The notes beneath the pieces were generated by a model. It was not told the origin of the DNA and searched no databases. It saw only the letters and a list, made by a program, of their open reading frames with translations. From a bacterium (lineage in GTDB: Bacteria > Planctomycetota > Planctomycetia > Pirellulales > Pirellulaceae): a stretch of DNA of 64,000 nt. Both the position numbers and the translations under genes were made by a program. Below, one piece after another: positions 32,271-41,523 of this stretch (positions are counted from its first letter, which is position 1; every line of letters begins with the position of its first letter). The stretch spans positions 1 through 64,000 of the forward strand of contig JAUIGN010000042.1 of NCBI GenBank assembly GCA_030430075.1, written 5' to 3'.

Positions 32271-35235
32271 CGCGTGTCCCCAACGGTGTCTTGCCATCAA
32301 GGTAACGCCAATTCTTGATAAAGGAAATCAAATCCGCCATTTCCTGGTGCGAAATATTCTTTTCCAGTCCGTCGGGCATCAGGGAAACGCCGCTGGATCG
32401 GATCTCTTCGATCTCGCTCCTCAACAAGGTCACGTCTTTGCCTTCCGGCTGACGCAGGGTAAACGACGTGGCCGTTTCACTGGTCACGATGCCGTTGAGC
32501 AAATTCCCGCTGGTGGTGACGACGGCATAGCTGATGTAGTTGTTATCGATGGCCCGATTCGGCTGCAGGATGTCGGCCAGAATCTGCGGCTCCAGCTTGG
32601 TGCGCGAATCGGAGATGTCGGGCGCCACATCGACGCCCAGGTCGCCGATCCGATGGCAGGTCACGCAGTTCTTCTTGAACACCTGGCGCCCCCGCTGCGG
32701 GTCCGCCGCCATTTCCAGTACCACCCGGTAATCAGCCAGGACCTGCTTGCGATCGGCAGGAACGGCGGCAGCCAGCAGGCGGCTCGCCCGTTCCCGCAAC
32801 CCGGCGTCACCATGCTTGAGCAAGCGGTTTGCCTGAGCACGTTCCAATTCCGCCGGCCGGATCTTGCCCCCTTCAATACCGTCCAACAACAATTCGGTCC
32901 GTTCCTTCCGAGCCAGCAGGCCGGCCACAATCGCGCGACGTATCGTGGGCGACTCGGCGGCAAAGCGATCCACCAACAGCTTCCAGGGGTCCAGTTCGCT
33001 GCGCCGCGCGAGGGCGCCCAGCGCCTGGCTGCGGACGCCAGCCGCGGCATCATCCAGGGCCAGGTCAATCAGCGTTTCGACCGCGGCTGGGTCGTGCACC
33101 AGCAGGTCGATCGCCTCGCGGCGGTGGTCCATTTCCTGTTCGGCATCGGCGGCGAACTTGGACGTTGCGGAGAGCACCTCCCGGGCCGCCTGCTGCGCCG
33201 CCGGGTCGCTGAGCCTGGCGATCTCCGCCGCTAAGCTCGACTTCCGCGCGGGCACGCGGGCAGCGTAGGCCGCCAGGGCAACGCGCTGCAACCGAGCCAC
33301 GGCCGGCCCGCCGCTGAGGTTAAGGATCGCCTGCAGGATCTCGCTCCGCGCATCCGCATCCGAGGTGACTCCTGCGGAAACCAAGTCGGCCGCCAGTGTC
33401 ACATCCAACTCGCTCGGCGCCCGCTCACGCCAGGGCGGGTCGGCCAGCAGGGCGAGGGCCAGCGGGGCGGACTGCTGGCTGGCCGCAATCGCCACGGCAC
33501 GCCGTGTCCACGGGTCGTCACTGCCGGCGGTCACGATCTGTTTCAGCAAGCCAACTTCGCCGGCGTTGATCGGCGCCAAAGAGAGGGCGACCTGAAAACG
33601 CAAACTGCCGTCCTCCGCCTCGGCCAGTTCGCCGACGCGTTGGCGAAGTCGAGGATCTTGATCAAAATGCCCTTCCGCGACAACGGCCGCCTGACGGCAG
33701 ACCTGCGGATCGCTGTCGCCAAGGGCCAGCAGCAGCAACCCATTGTCCAGCGCCTGCAGGCCTTCGAGCGCCCAAAGGGCGTGGATCCGGGCTTGGGGGC
33801 GTCGTCCGTTGACCACCATCTCCGCCAACCGCTCGACGGCACTCTTGTCTTGCCGCTCGAACAGCAGCCGAGCCGCCGTCTCTCGTTGCCAGGCGTTGGG
33901 GTGCTCGAACAAGCTGACAAGCGAACTCGTCGCGGCGGCATTCAATTGGGGCGGGGTACGAACGATCTCGTCACTGAAACCGGTCACCCGATAGATGCGT
34001 CCCCGGTCGGTCCCCAGCATCAAGTCGGGCCGTTCTTTCAACTCGGCCGGCATAAACTGTGGATGCTCGATAACCGCCCGACACATGTCGACGACGTACA
34101 GCCCGCCGTCGGGACCGTGAGCCAGGTTCACCGGCCGAAACCATTCGCTCTTGGAGGCCAGGAACTCCACTCCGGCTTTCGCGGGCGTTGATTGAAACGT
34201 CGCCCCGTCCCGGTAGACGCGCTCGCGATGCACGAGATTGCCGGTGGGATCACAGGTGAATCCGTGACCGTAGAATCGATTCGGCAGACCATTGCCGCGA
34301 AACACCAGCACACCGCAGGCGGCCGTGAACTGGTTGGCATGCAGGTTCGAGGTGGTCCACGCGCGACTGATCGGAAACAGCTTGGACTCGGCCCCGGCCT
34401 TCGCGACGTCATGGCTGGTCGCGGGCGGCGCGTAGGCGGGATTACGGGCGATGTAGCGTTCTTCCAGGACGATATGCTTGAGCGGATTTCGGTTCGTACA
34501 GATGTAGCGGTTACCGTAGTCGTCAAAGGTCAGCCCGAATTGGCCAGGACCGGTAAGCGCCTCATAGGCGAACGTCCGGGGATCAAAACGGAAGTCCTTG
34601 CCGGAAAGCGGCAGCGGCTTCGCATCGGGTCGGCGAGGATCGACGACGGTCCCGCCGCGCAGGCCGTTGGCGATATAGATGTGATTGTCCAGACCGAACC
34701 GCGGATGGTTTGCCCGCAACTGCGTATTCGCTTCGGCGAAGCCTTCATACCAGGTCTCCATGTGGTCGGCCTTGCCGTCGTCGTCCGTGTCTTTCAGAAA
34801 GACGACCTTGCCGGACATCGTCGCGATCAGCCCGTCGCGCCACGGCTGGACGCCCGTCACGAACAGCAGTTCGTCGGCGAATACCTGGGCCGTCTCATAC
34901 CGCCGATCGCCGTCCGTGTCGCGCAAGACTTTGATTCGCGATTTGGGTTTCTCGCCCTCCGCCGGGCCGTGCGGGTAGTCACGCATCTCGACGACCCAGA
35001 GACGACCGTCGGCCCCAAAACGAATCGCCACCGGGTCCACGACTTCCGGTTCGCTGGCCACCAGTTCCAGCCGCAACCCTTCGGTAAGCTGCATCTCCTG
35101 AATGGCGTCTTCGGGCGAGCGCGGCCCGGCAGCCGCCGTTTGATTCGTTTCGGTTGCCGCCAATTCAAGCGCCAGCCCGCCCATCAGCAACCACAACCCA
35201 GCGAGCGAACACGAACGGACCAGGCAGCGACGCAT
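32263..35235 (-). CDS. PVC-type haem-binding protein: membrane-bound dehydrogenase propeller, HEAT repeats, cytochrome c
   Basis: 990 residues from the ATG at 35235, which starts a signal peptide (RSCSLAGLWLLMGGLALELAA); another Met at 35289 is possible. A beta-propeller sugar/sorbosone-dehydrogenase-like domain covers ~45-420 (GLRLELVASEPEVVDPVAI, FGADGRLWVVEMRDYP, DTDGDRRYE). Alpha-helical HEAT-like repeats cover ~430-830. The C-terminal domain has one c-type haem site NCVTCH (~855-860) and ends in the PVC-specific region with YAVVTTSGN and LRSEIEE. Such proteins are abundant in Planctomycetes and are presumed periplasmic redox enzymes acting on carbohydrates; substrates are unproven. It is divergent from the DUF1592 gene at 35586 with a 350-base shared promoter region. 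Confidence 0.92.
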   Translation of the reverse strand: MRRCLVRSCSLAGLWLLMGGLALELAATETNQTAAAGPRSPEDAIQEMQLTEGLRLELVASEPEVVDPVAIRFGADGRLWVVEMRDYPHGPAEGEKPKSRIKVLRDTDGDRRYETAQVFADELLFVTGVQPWRDGLIATMSGKVVFLKDTDDDGKADHMETWYEGFAEANTQLRANHPRFGLDNHIYIANGLRGGTVVDPRRPDAKPLPLSGKDFRFDPRTFAYEALTGPGQFGLTFDDYGNRYICTNRNPLKHIVLEERYIARNPAYAPPATSHDVAKAGAESKLFPISRAWTTSNLHANQFTAACGVLVFRGNGLPNRFYGHGFTCDPTGNLVHRERVYRDGATFQSTPAKAGVEFLASKSEWFRPVNLAHGPDGGLYVVDMCRAVIEHPQFMPAELKERPDLMLGTDRGRIYRVTGFSDEIVRTPPQLNAAATSSLVSLFEHPNAWQRETAARLLFERQDKSAVERLAEMVVNGRRPQARIHALWALEGLQALDNGLLLLALGDSDPQVCRQAAVVAEGHFDQDPRLRQRVGELAEAEDGSLRFQVALSLAPINAGEVGLLKQIVTAGSDDPWTRRAVAIAASQQSAPLALALLADPPWRERAPSELDVTLAADLVSAGVTSDADARSEILQAILNLSGGPAVARLQRVALAAYAARVPARKSSLAAEIARLSDPAAQQAAREVLSATSKFAADAEQEMDHRREAIDLLVHDPAAVETLIDLALDDAAAGVRSQALGALARRSELDPWKLLVDRFAAESPTIRRAIVAGLLARKERTELLLDGIEGGKIRPAELERAQANRLLKHGDAGLRERASRLLAAAVPADRKQVLADYRVVLEMAADPQRGRQVFKKNCVTCHRIGDLGVDVAPDISDSRTKLEPQILADILQPNRAIDNNYISYAVVTTSGNLLNGIVTSETATSFTLRQPEGKDVTLLRSEIEEIRSSGVSLMPDGLEKNISHQEMADLISFIKNWRYLDGKTPLGTRDE

Positions 35236-35585
35236 AGCCAAACTCCACAAACAAGGAACGAGTACACTCCACGACTTGCTCCTCAGCATAAACAATCTGT
35301 TTGTCAACCACGAGCGTGCGCGGATCGCAGCCGTGCGGGCGGCGGCAGTTTCCCGCAGGGTGTAACCACTTGCGCGCAAATGCGCGGCGTTCCGGGCCGC
35401 ATGACGCCGTGCAGAGCATGGCCTAATCAATGACGACAGAGTGACCGCCGCACGTCATTTGCCGCCCCGCAGTTGTGAAGGATGACTCGTTCCTATGGCC
35501 CCGCGCTGAACATACAATTAGAATTCGGAGACGCGAGGGCCGCGTGGCAGGTACAGGCGGTATTCAGCGACTGGAGGTGGTGCCG
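35236..35585. other. Divergent promoter region
   Basis: 350 bases between the haem/HEAT protein and the LamG-DUF1592 protein. It should hold both promoters. No clear repeat or RNA gene. Frames of both genes run open into it but lose recognisable content. Confidence 0.5.
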
Positions 35586-38237
35586 ATGCGATCAAGCCGT
35601 CGACGTGACATGAACTGGGCCGCGTTGCTGGCAGCGGTGACCAGCTTGCTGGCGTCGCTGACCGCCGGATCTTTCGATTCGCTGGCCGAAGATTCGGCAG
35701 GGCGTGTCCGCACCGGCCTGCAGGTACTCTACGATTTTCGCGATGCCGACGGCCTGCTGGTGAAAGATCGTTCCGGCGTTGGAGAACCGCTTGACCTAAA
35801 GATCGAAAATCCACGCGCGGTGGGGCGCACTCCGGGCGCACTGACCGTCCGCGGGCAGACGCTGATCCGTTCGGCCGGCCCCGCCCAGAAGGTGATCGAC
35901 GCGGTCAAGCGGTCCGGTGCGATTTCGATCGAAGCCTGGGTCCGCCCGGCCAAGGCGAATCAGACAGGCCCCGCCCGCATCGTGACGCTCTCCAAGAACG
36001 GCAACGAGCGTAACTTCACACTCGGCCACGACGGCAACCGGTTCGACTTCCGCTTGCGCACCACATCAACCACCACCAACGGCATTCCTTCGCTCAGTTC
36101 CCCGGGCCGTAGTCTGACCACGAAGCTGATCCATGTCGTCTACACGCGCAACCGCTCCGGCGCGGCCCGGCTCTACCTTGACGGCCAACAACGGGCGCAG
36201 AAACGGGTCCGTGGGAGCACCAGCAATTGGGACGGGTCATACCGGCTGGGGATCGGCAACGAGCTTTCCCAGGACCGTTTATGGCTTGGCACCTTTCATC
36301 TGGTGGCCGTCTACAGCCGAGACCTCTCGCCGAATGAAGTCGGACAGAACTTCCGGGCGGGAGCGGACGGCGAGACCGCGCGGATCGCCCAGCGTGACCA
36401 GAAGGCGTCGCACTTCGAGACCCGGGTCGCACCGTTGCTGGCCCAGCATTGCCTGGAGTGTCACGACGCGGCGACCCACGAGGGCGGCCTGGATCTCTCG
36501 AAGAAGGCCACAGCCTTGGCCGGCGGTGACAGTGGGGCGGCGATCGTCGCCGGCAAGCCCGCCGCGAGCCCGCTCTGGGAGGCGATCGAACTGGACGAGA
36601 TGCCCAAGGATCGCGTCCCTCTCTCGCCCGAAGACAAGCTGGTCCTGCGCGACTGGATTAACTCGGGTGCCACCTGGTCGCTGGACGCCATCGATCCGGC
36701 CGTTTACACCCACGACATCCGTGTCGCCAAGAACTGGGTCAACCGGCTGACGGTGAACGAGTACATCGACACGGTCCGGGCTGCCGTCGATGTCGACATC
36801 GCGAAGGAAGCGCGCCGGATCCTGCCGCCCGATCTCCGTGCCGATGGCTTCAGCAACACGGCCTACAACTTGAACGTCGATCTGAAACACGTTGAAGCGT
36901 ACGCCCAACTGGCGGAAATCATTGTCAGCCGCATGGACACCGTGACGTTTGCCGCCAGGTTCTCCCGCAGCCGAAAGCTGACCGACGACAACATGCGCGA
37001 CTTGATCTCCAAGATGGGCAAGTGGTTGCTCCGCGGTCCGCTCGACGAACGCGAAGTGGTCATCTATCGCGGCATCTCGACGACGGTTGCCAGCGCGGGA
37101 GGCGACTTCCGGCAGGCGGTGGGGTACTTCGTCGAAGCCATGCTGCAGTCTCCGCGTTTCATCTATCGCATGGAAAACCAACGGGGAGACGGAACGGCCT
37201 GGCCCGTCGACCAGTACGAACTCGCCTCGCGACTAAGCTATATCATCTGGGGCGGACCACCGGACGAGGCCCTGATCCGGTCGGCGGACGCCGGCGAACT
37301 GGATCTCGATGCCACCCGCGCCCACGCCAAACGGATGCTGCAGGACCCCCGAGCGGTCAAGCGATCTCACCAGTTCGCGTCCGAATGGTTGAACTTAAAC
37401 CGGCTGCAGAACCTTCGTCCCAACCGGGACAAGTTTCCCGATTGGGATGATGCCCTGGCGGCCGACATGCGTGCGGAAACGCTGGCCTACTTTCACGAAG
37501 TCGTTTGGGAGCAGCAGCGCCCCCTGGCGGATTTGTTGAACGCCCAGGTAACCCACGTGACGCCCCGCCTGGCCAGGCATTACGGGCTGGCGGCTCCGCC
37601 CGATGCGCCGGCCGACCAACCGGTGCGGCTCGACCTGAGCCAGACCGCCTCGCGCGGCGGCCTGTTGACCCAGGGAAGCGTGCTGACCGTCGGCGGCGAC
37701 GAGGCGTCAATGGTCACGCGTGGCCTGTTGGTGCTGCACGATCTGCTGCGAGGCGTGGTCAAGGATCCGCCGCCGTGTGTCGAAGTCAAGACGGTTCCCT
37801 CCAAGCCGGGTCTCACGCAACGGGGAATCGCCGAAGCCCGCCTGGCCAACCAGGCCTGCGGCGGCTGCCACATCAAGTTCGAGCCATTGGCATTCGGGTT
37901 GGAAAAGTTTGACGGACTGGGTGTTTACCATGACGTGGACGAACATGGGAACCGGCTGCGCGAGGACGGAGAGATTCTCTTTCCAGGGGAAGCCCAGACG
38001 GTCGCCTACCGGACGTCGGCCGAACTCATGGACCTGCTGGCCGGTAGCGATCGCGTCCGCCAAAGTATTACCTGGAAGCTGACCCAGTTCGCCCTGGGGC
38101 GGCCGCTGGTTGCCGCCGATGCCCGCACGGTGAATCGAATTCACCACGCCGCGCAGCAGGCCGGCGGCACGTACGCCGGTCTGATCACGGCGATCGTGGT
38201 CAGCGATCTCGTCCAAATGACACGCACGGAACACTGA
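35586..38237 (+). CDS. LamG / planctomycete cytochrome (PSCyt1) / DUF1592-DUF1588-DUF1585 protein
   Basis: 883 residues from the ATG at 35586 (GGAGG 8 bases upstream), with an RR-containing signal peptide (MRSSRRRDMNWAALLAAVTSLL). Residues ~65-265 form a LamG/concanavalin-like carbohydrate-binding domain (GAISIEAWVRPAK, RLYLDGQQRAQ). Then comes a haem site C289-LE-C292-H293 with the PSCyt1 signature DEMPKDRVPLSPEDKLVLRDWI in parts. The DUF1592 (RFIYRMENQ, ELASRLSYIIWG), DUF1588 (TPRLARHYGL, GGLLTQGSVLTV) and DUF1585 (C758-GG-C761-H762, IKFEPLAFGLEKFD) blocks follow. These are exported proteins of unknown biochemical activity, proposed to act in degradation of complex polysaccharides. The DUF1552 gene follows after 25 bases. 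Confidence 0.92.
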   Translation: MRSSRRRDMNWAALLAAVTSLLASLTAGSFDSLAEDSAGRVRTGLQVLYDFRDADGLLVKDRSGVGEPLDLKIENPRAVGRTPGALTVRGQTLIRSAGPAQKVIDAVKRSGAISIEAWVRPAKANQTGPARIVTLSKNGNERNFTLGHDGNRFDFRLRTTSTTTNGIPSLSSPGRSLTTKLIHVVYTRNRSGAARLYLDGQQRAQKRVRGSTSNWDGSYRLGIGNELSQDRLWLGTFHLVAVYSRDLSPNEVGQNFRAGADGETARIAQRDQKASHFETRVAPLLAQHCLECHDAATHEGGLDLSKKATALAGGDSGAAIVAGKPAASPLWEAIELDEMPKDRVPLSPEDKLVLRDWINSGATWSLDAIDPAVYTHDIRVAKNWVNRLTVNEYIDTVRAAVDVDIAKEARRILPPDLRADGFSNTAYNLNVDLKHVEAYAQLAEIIVSRMDTVTFAARFSRSRKLTDDNMRDLISKMGKWLLRGPLDEREVVIYRGISTTVASAGGDFRQAVGYFVEAMLQSPRFIYRMENQRGDGTAWPVDQYELASRLSYIIWGGPPDEALIRSADAGELDLDATRAHAKRMLQDPRAVKRSHQFASEWLNLNRLQNLRPNRDKFPDWDDALAADMRAETLAYFHEVVWEQQRPLADLLNAQVTHVTPRLARHYGLAAPPDAPADQPVRLDLSQTASRGGLLTQGSVLTVGGDEASMVTRGLLVLHDLLRGVVKDPPPCVEVKTVPSKPGLTQRGIAEARLANQACGGCHIKFEPLAFGLEKFDGLGVYHDVDEHGNRLREDGEILFPGEAQTVAYRTSAELMDLLAGSDRVRQSITWKLTQFALGRPLVAADARTVNRIHHAAQQAGGTYAGLITAIVVSDLVQMTRTEH

Positions 38238-38262
38238 TCAAGCCAATTCGGGAGAAACGCTG

Positions 38263-39690
38263 ATGAACCGACCGCGAATCAACCGCCGCACCTTGCTCAA
38301 GGGCCTTGGCAGCGTGACGATCGGGCTACCGTTGCTGGAAGAGATGATGCTTAACTCAGCGACCGCGGCACCCAGCGCCGAGATACCGGTTCGTGCCTTC
38401 AATGTCTTCTTCGGATTGGGCATTCCGGCTCCCTTGCAGTCCGAGGGCTTTCGTGATGTGCTGGAGCCGCTCGAGCCGCTCACCGACAAACTGCTGATCA
38501 TGCGCAATGTCGACCAGGTGCGGTGCGATGCGTCGGGCATCAACGCGCACTTTGATGGAGCATCCGGGGCGTTCACGGCCGAGCCGCCCGATGGCGAAGC
38601 CAAATCGGGTGGACCCTCGATCGACCAGGTGGTTCGCAAAACACACTATCCGCAAGGCCTCCCGCAGGGGATGGTCCCGACCTTGATCGGCGGCACCTTT
38701 TTTCGCCGCAGCCGAGTCAGCCGGTACGTCCACAGCTACAACGCGGACGGCACGGTCGCGTCGACCATGCAGGAAAAGCCTCGCGATCTGTTCGACCGCG
38801 TCTTTGGCACAATCGGCCTGGCCGGAGGGGAAACGGACGTCCGACGTCAGCGACTGCGCCGCAGCGTGTTGGATTCGGTCGTGGATCAGTACAGATTCTA
38901 CACCGGCCCCAACTCACCCCTGGGCGCCGCATCCAAAGCCCGCGTGGCTGACCATCTGGACCGTATTCGCGAGTTCGAGCAGCGGGCCTATGAAATGAAG
39001 GACAGCCCCAAGGACGGTCCCCAGTTGCCGCCCCGGTCGCAGATTGCTCACGGCGGTCCGGCGGATCCCGGCGGGCAGGGCATTGACATGAAACTGGATG
39101 ACTTGACCGCCGAATGGCGGCTGATGGCCGACCTTTACGCCCTGGCCATCCAACTGGATCGCGTGCGATTCGGTTCACTCACCTTTCTGGCCGCCGGCGA
39201 ACGTCTGCGGATCACCGGCGACTACACGTATAACGATCGCCTGGTCTACCGCTTCAATGACGCAAAAGACTTGAATGCGTCCGGAGACAAGGGATGCAGC
39301 CACGAATGGTGGCACAAGTTCAACGAGAAAAAGAAGAACACCCAACTGCGGGCCCACGCCCACATGAAGATGCGCGAAGTCGCCTACTTCCTGCAACGGC
39401 TCGACGGGCCGGATTCGCTCGAGGCCAACGGCAAGAGCATTCTGGAAAACTCGATGGTCTCCATTTCGACGGAGTCGGGCGACGGGCGGCACAACGACGT
39501 CAAGCGCGAGCTGTCCGGGGTCTTTCACGCCATCAGCGGCGCCAACGGTCGCTTCAAAACGGGACAGATCATGGATGTGGGCGCCGAGGGAATCGATGTC
39601 TACAACACGATGTTGGCGGCCATGGGCGCGGAGGACCGGCTCGGGCCCAAAAAGCGCGAGATGCGGCACGTCGACAAGATTCGCGCCTAA
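38263..39690 (+). CDS. DUF1552 protein, Tat-exported
   Basis: 475 residues starting with a Tat-like signal (INRRTLLKGLGSVTIGLPLLE). Family features include the LRNVDQVRCDASGINAH-like segment (~82-100), SIDQVV at ~125, FDRVFG at ~170, and ESGDGRHNDV at ~405. DUF1552 proteins are related to the alkaline-phosphatase-like DUF1501 group and almost always pair with DUF1592-type cytochrome genes; the function is unknown. Here it follows its partner by 25 bases, with GGAG 8 bases before the ATG. It is convergent with the glycerate kinase gene. Confidence 0.92.
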   Translation: MNRPRINRRTLLKGLGSVTIGLPLLEEMMLNSATAAPSAEIPVRAFNVFFGLGIPAPLQSEGFRDVLEPLEPLTDKLLIMRNVDQVRCDASGINAHFDGASGAFTAEPPDGEAKSGGPSIDQVVRKTHYPQGLPQGMVPTLIGGTFFRRSRVSRYVHSYNADGTVASTMQEKPRDLFDRVFGTIGLAGGETDVRRQRLRRSVLDSVVDQYRFYTGPNSPLGAASKARVADHLDRIREFEQRAYEMKDSPKDGPQLPPRSQIAHGGPADPGGQGIDMKLDDLTAEWRLMADLYALAIQLDRVRFGSLTFLAAGERLRITGDYTYNDRLVYRFNDAKDLNASGDKGCSHEWWHKFNEKKKNTQLRAHAHMKMREVAYFLQRLDGPDSLEANGKSILENSMVSISTESGDGRHNDVKRELSGVFHAISGANGRFKTGQIMDVGAEGIDVYNTMLAAMGAEDRLGPKKREMRHVDKIRA

Positions 39691-39712
39691 CGCGGCCGGG
39701 CGACAACAGAAG

Positions 39713-39726
39713 CCGGCGCGTGCCGG
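39713..39726. terminator. Hairpin between convergent genes
   Basis: CCGGC-GCGT-GCCGG, a perfect 5-bp GC stem, 22 bases after the DUF1552 stop; a second short hairpin GGGG-CGTG-CCCC follows near 39753. Their place between convergent genes suits bidirectional termination, but no T-run is seen. Confidence 0.4.
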
Positions 39727-39804
39727 AAGTGCCAGAATCCGATTCGCACTGCCGGGGCGTGCCCCAAACATGTGCTCGCTGAGTGCGCGTTCCCCGGGGC
39801 TCGT

Positions 39805-41181
39805 TCAGGCATCGTCCCGGTTCACGAGCACGACCCGCAAGTCGCAGACGTTGGTATGCGTCGGCCCGGTCTTGACGAGCGAATCGACCTGCTGAAAGAA
39901 ATGGTAGGCGTCGTTGTTGGCGAGGTACGACGGTGGGTCGAGCTGCCGCCGAAATTGCTTCTCCACAACGGCTGCATCGATGAAGGCGCCGGCCGCATCG
40001 GTCGGTCCATCTTCGCCGTCGGTCCCGCCCGCCATGACGACCATGCCGGTCAAGGGGTTTGCAGTCTTCGGCTGCCCCTGGAGCAATTGGACGAGGGCGG
40101 CGAGCACCAACTGCTGGTTGCGTCCTCCCTTCCCGCGGCGATCGGCCGGCGCCAACTGCACGACCGGTTCGCCGCCCGTGACCAGGCAGTCGACGCCTCC
40201 GCCGGACCGCATGCGGACGGCCTGTTCGGCCAACTGCTCGCCAACCGCCTCAGCCTGCCCCTCCAACGACTCGGCGGCAACCTGTTCCACCTGAAAACCT
40301 CGTCGCGCTGCCTCCTTCGCGGCGGCCCGCACTGCCGTGGCATTGTTGCCGATAACGACATGATGAACGTGGCTGAGCGGTTCATGCCGATCGCGTTTTC
40401 CGGCCCGCTGTTCCAAGACCTCCCAGACGGCGGCCGGCACGTCGGCCCGGTCGGGCACGATCCGCTGCAGGACAGCCAGGGCATCGGCGGCGGTCGTTGA
40501 ATTGGCCACGGTGGGCCCGGAGGCGATGACGTCCAATGGATCGCCAATCACATCGGAGATGATCAAGGTCACCAACGTCGCCCGGCAACTCCGCGCCAGC
40601 CCCCCACCCTTGATGCGGCTCAACTGCTTGCGAACCGTATTCAGCTCCTCGATGTTGGCACCTGCACCGCTCAACAGCTTCGTCACGGCCTGTTTGTCCG
40701 CCAACGTGATTCCGTCGATCGGCATCGGCAGCAAAGCAGAGCCGCCGCCGGAGAGTAAGCAGATGCAGAGATCATCCGGCTCCAGGGTATCGACCAGTTC
40801 GAGGATTCGCCGTGTCCCATCGACACCGGCTTCGGTCGGTTCGTTGATTCCGGCCGGCCTGGCGGGATGCAGGACAATACGCGGCAACGTGCGTACGCAG
40901 TCCGCCGGGACATTGACCCATCCAGCAACTTCACAACCTGCCAAAGCCGGATCGTCCAACAGGTCTGCCAACGCCGCGCTCATCCCGGCCCCCGCCTTGC
41001 CGGCTCCGACCACCACAATCCGCCTGGCCTGGCTGAGGTCGAATCGCCGACCGACCACCAGCAGCTGGCTCCCTTCCAGGCGAACATGGTCGCGGACCAG
41101 TTGTTCGCTATCGACCGCCTGGACGCCGGCGCGCCAGATCGCCAAGGCGTCGTCCCGCAGTTGCTCCGGCGTACGTGTCAT
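39805..41181 (-). CDS. Glycerate 2-kinase (MOFRL/DUF4147 family)
   Basis: 458 residues from the ATG at 41181, with an excellent GGAGG ribosome site 5 bases upstream. The N-terminal DUF4147 domain includes VVGAGKAGAGMSAAL (~63-77) and LLSGGGSALLPMPIDGITLADK (in parts, ~140-160). The C-terminal MOFRL domain has TGGEPVV (~335) and GRNQQLVLAAL, and ends GPTHTNVCDLRVVLV, which matches its name-giving motif region. It phosphorylates D-glycerate to 2-phosphoglycerate with ATP in the cytoplasm, linking serine/glyoxylate catabolism to glycolysis. It is isolated between two secreted-cytochrome gene pairs, with no metabolic partner next to it. Confidence 0.92.
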   Translation of the reverse strand: MTRTPEQLRDDALAIWRAGVQAVDSEQLVRDHVRLEGSQLLVVGRRFDLSQARRIVVVGAGKAGAGMSAALADLLDDPALAGCEVAGWVNVPADCVRTLPRIVLHPARPAGINEPTEAGVDGTRRILELVDTLEPDDLCICLLSGGGSALLPMPIDGITLADKQAVTKLLSGAGANIEELNTVRKQLSRIKGGGLARSCRATLVTLIISDVIGDPLDVIASGPTVANSTTAADALAVLQRIVPDRADVPAAVWEVLEQRAGKRDRHEPLSHVHHVVIGNNATAVRAAAKEAARRGFQVEQVAAESLEGQAEAVGEQLAEQAVRMRSGGGVDCLVTGGEPVVQLAPADRRGKGGRNQQLVLAALVQLLQGQPKTANPLTGMVVMAGGTDGEDGPTDAAGAFIDAAVVEKQFRRQLDPPSYLANNDAYHFFQQVDSLVKTGPTHTNVCDLRVVLVNRDDA

Positions 41182-41523
41182 GATTTCCTCCAAGGGTTGC
41201 AAGCGTCGCTGGGACCATGGGGAAATGCAGCATAGAACCGCCTTGCACTTCACGAAAGGGCGCTAACCACGCTCGACGGCAGTCGGCGACAAACGCCGGG
41301 GTGGCCGGCCTGGTTCCCGGTCGCGGGGGAACGAATCCGCCGCCGTTCGGTTCACGATAACGGTCGACTGCGGCATGACGATTCTTGGTTGCTTGCACGA
41401 CTGACAACCCATCGGCACCAAAGTTCGTCCTCCCACGATCGCCTGATACAATAAACCTTCGTCGCGGCTGCCGGTCAGCCGCCTTGATCCCATTCTCGAA
41501 TTTGCGTCCCGGATTCTGATCCC
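41182..41523. other. Divergent promoter region
   Basis: 342 bases between the glycerate kinase (minus) and the second DUF1592 gene (plus). No gene, RNA or strong repeat recognised. Confidence 0.5.

Noticed and set aside
34192..35433. Plus-strand open frame of 413 codons over the haem/HEAT gene
   Set aside because: Antisense shadow without motifs; the minus strand encodes a propeller domain there.
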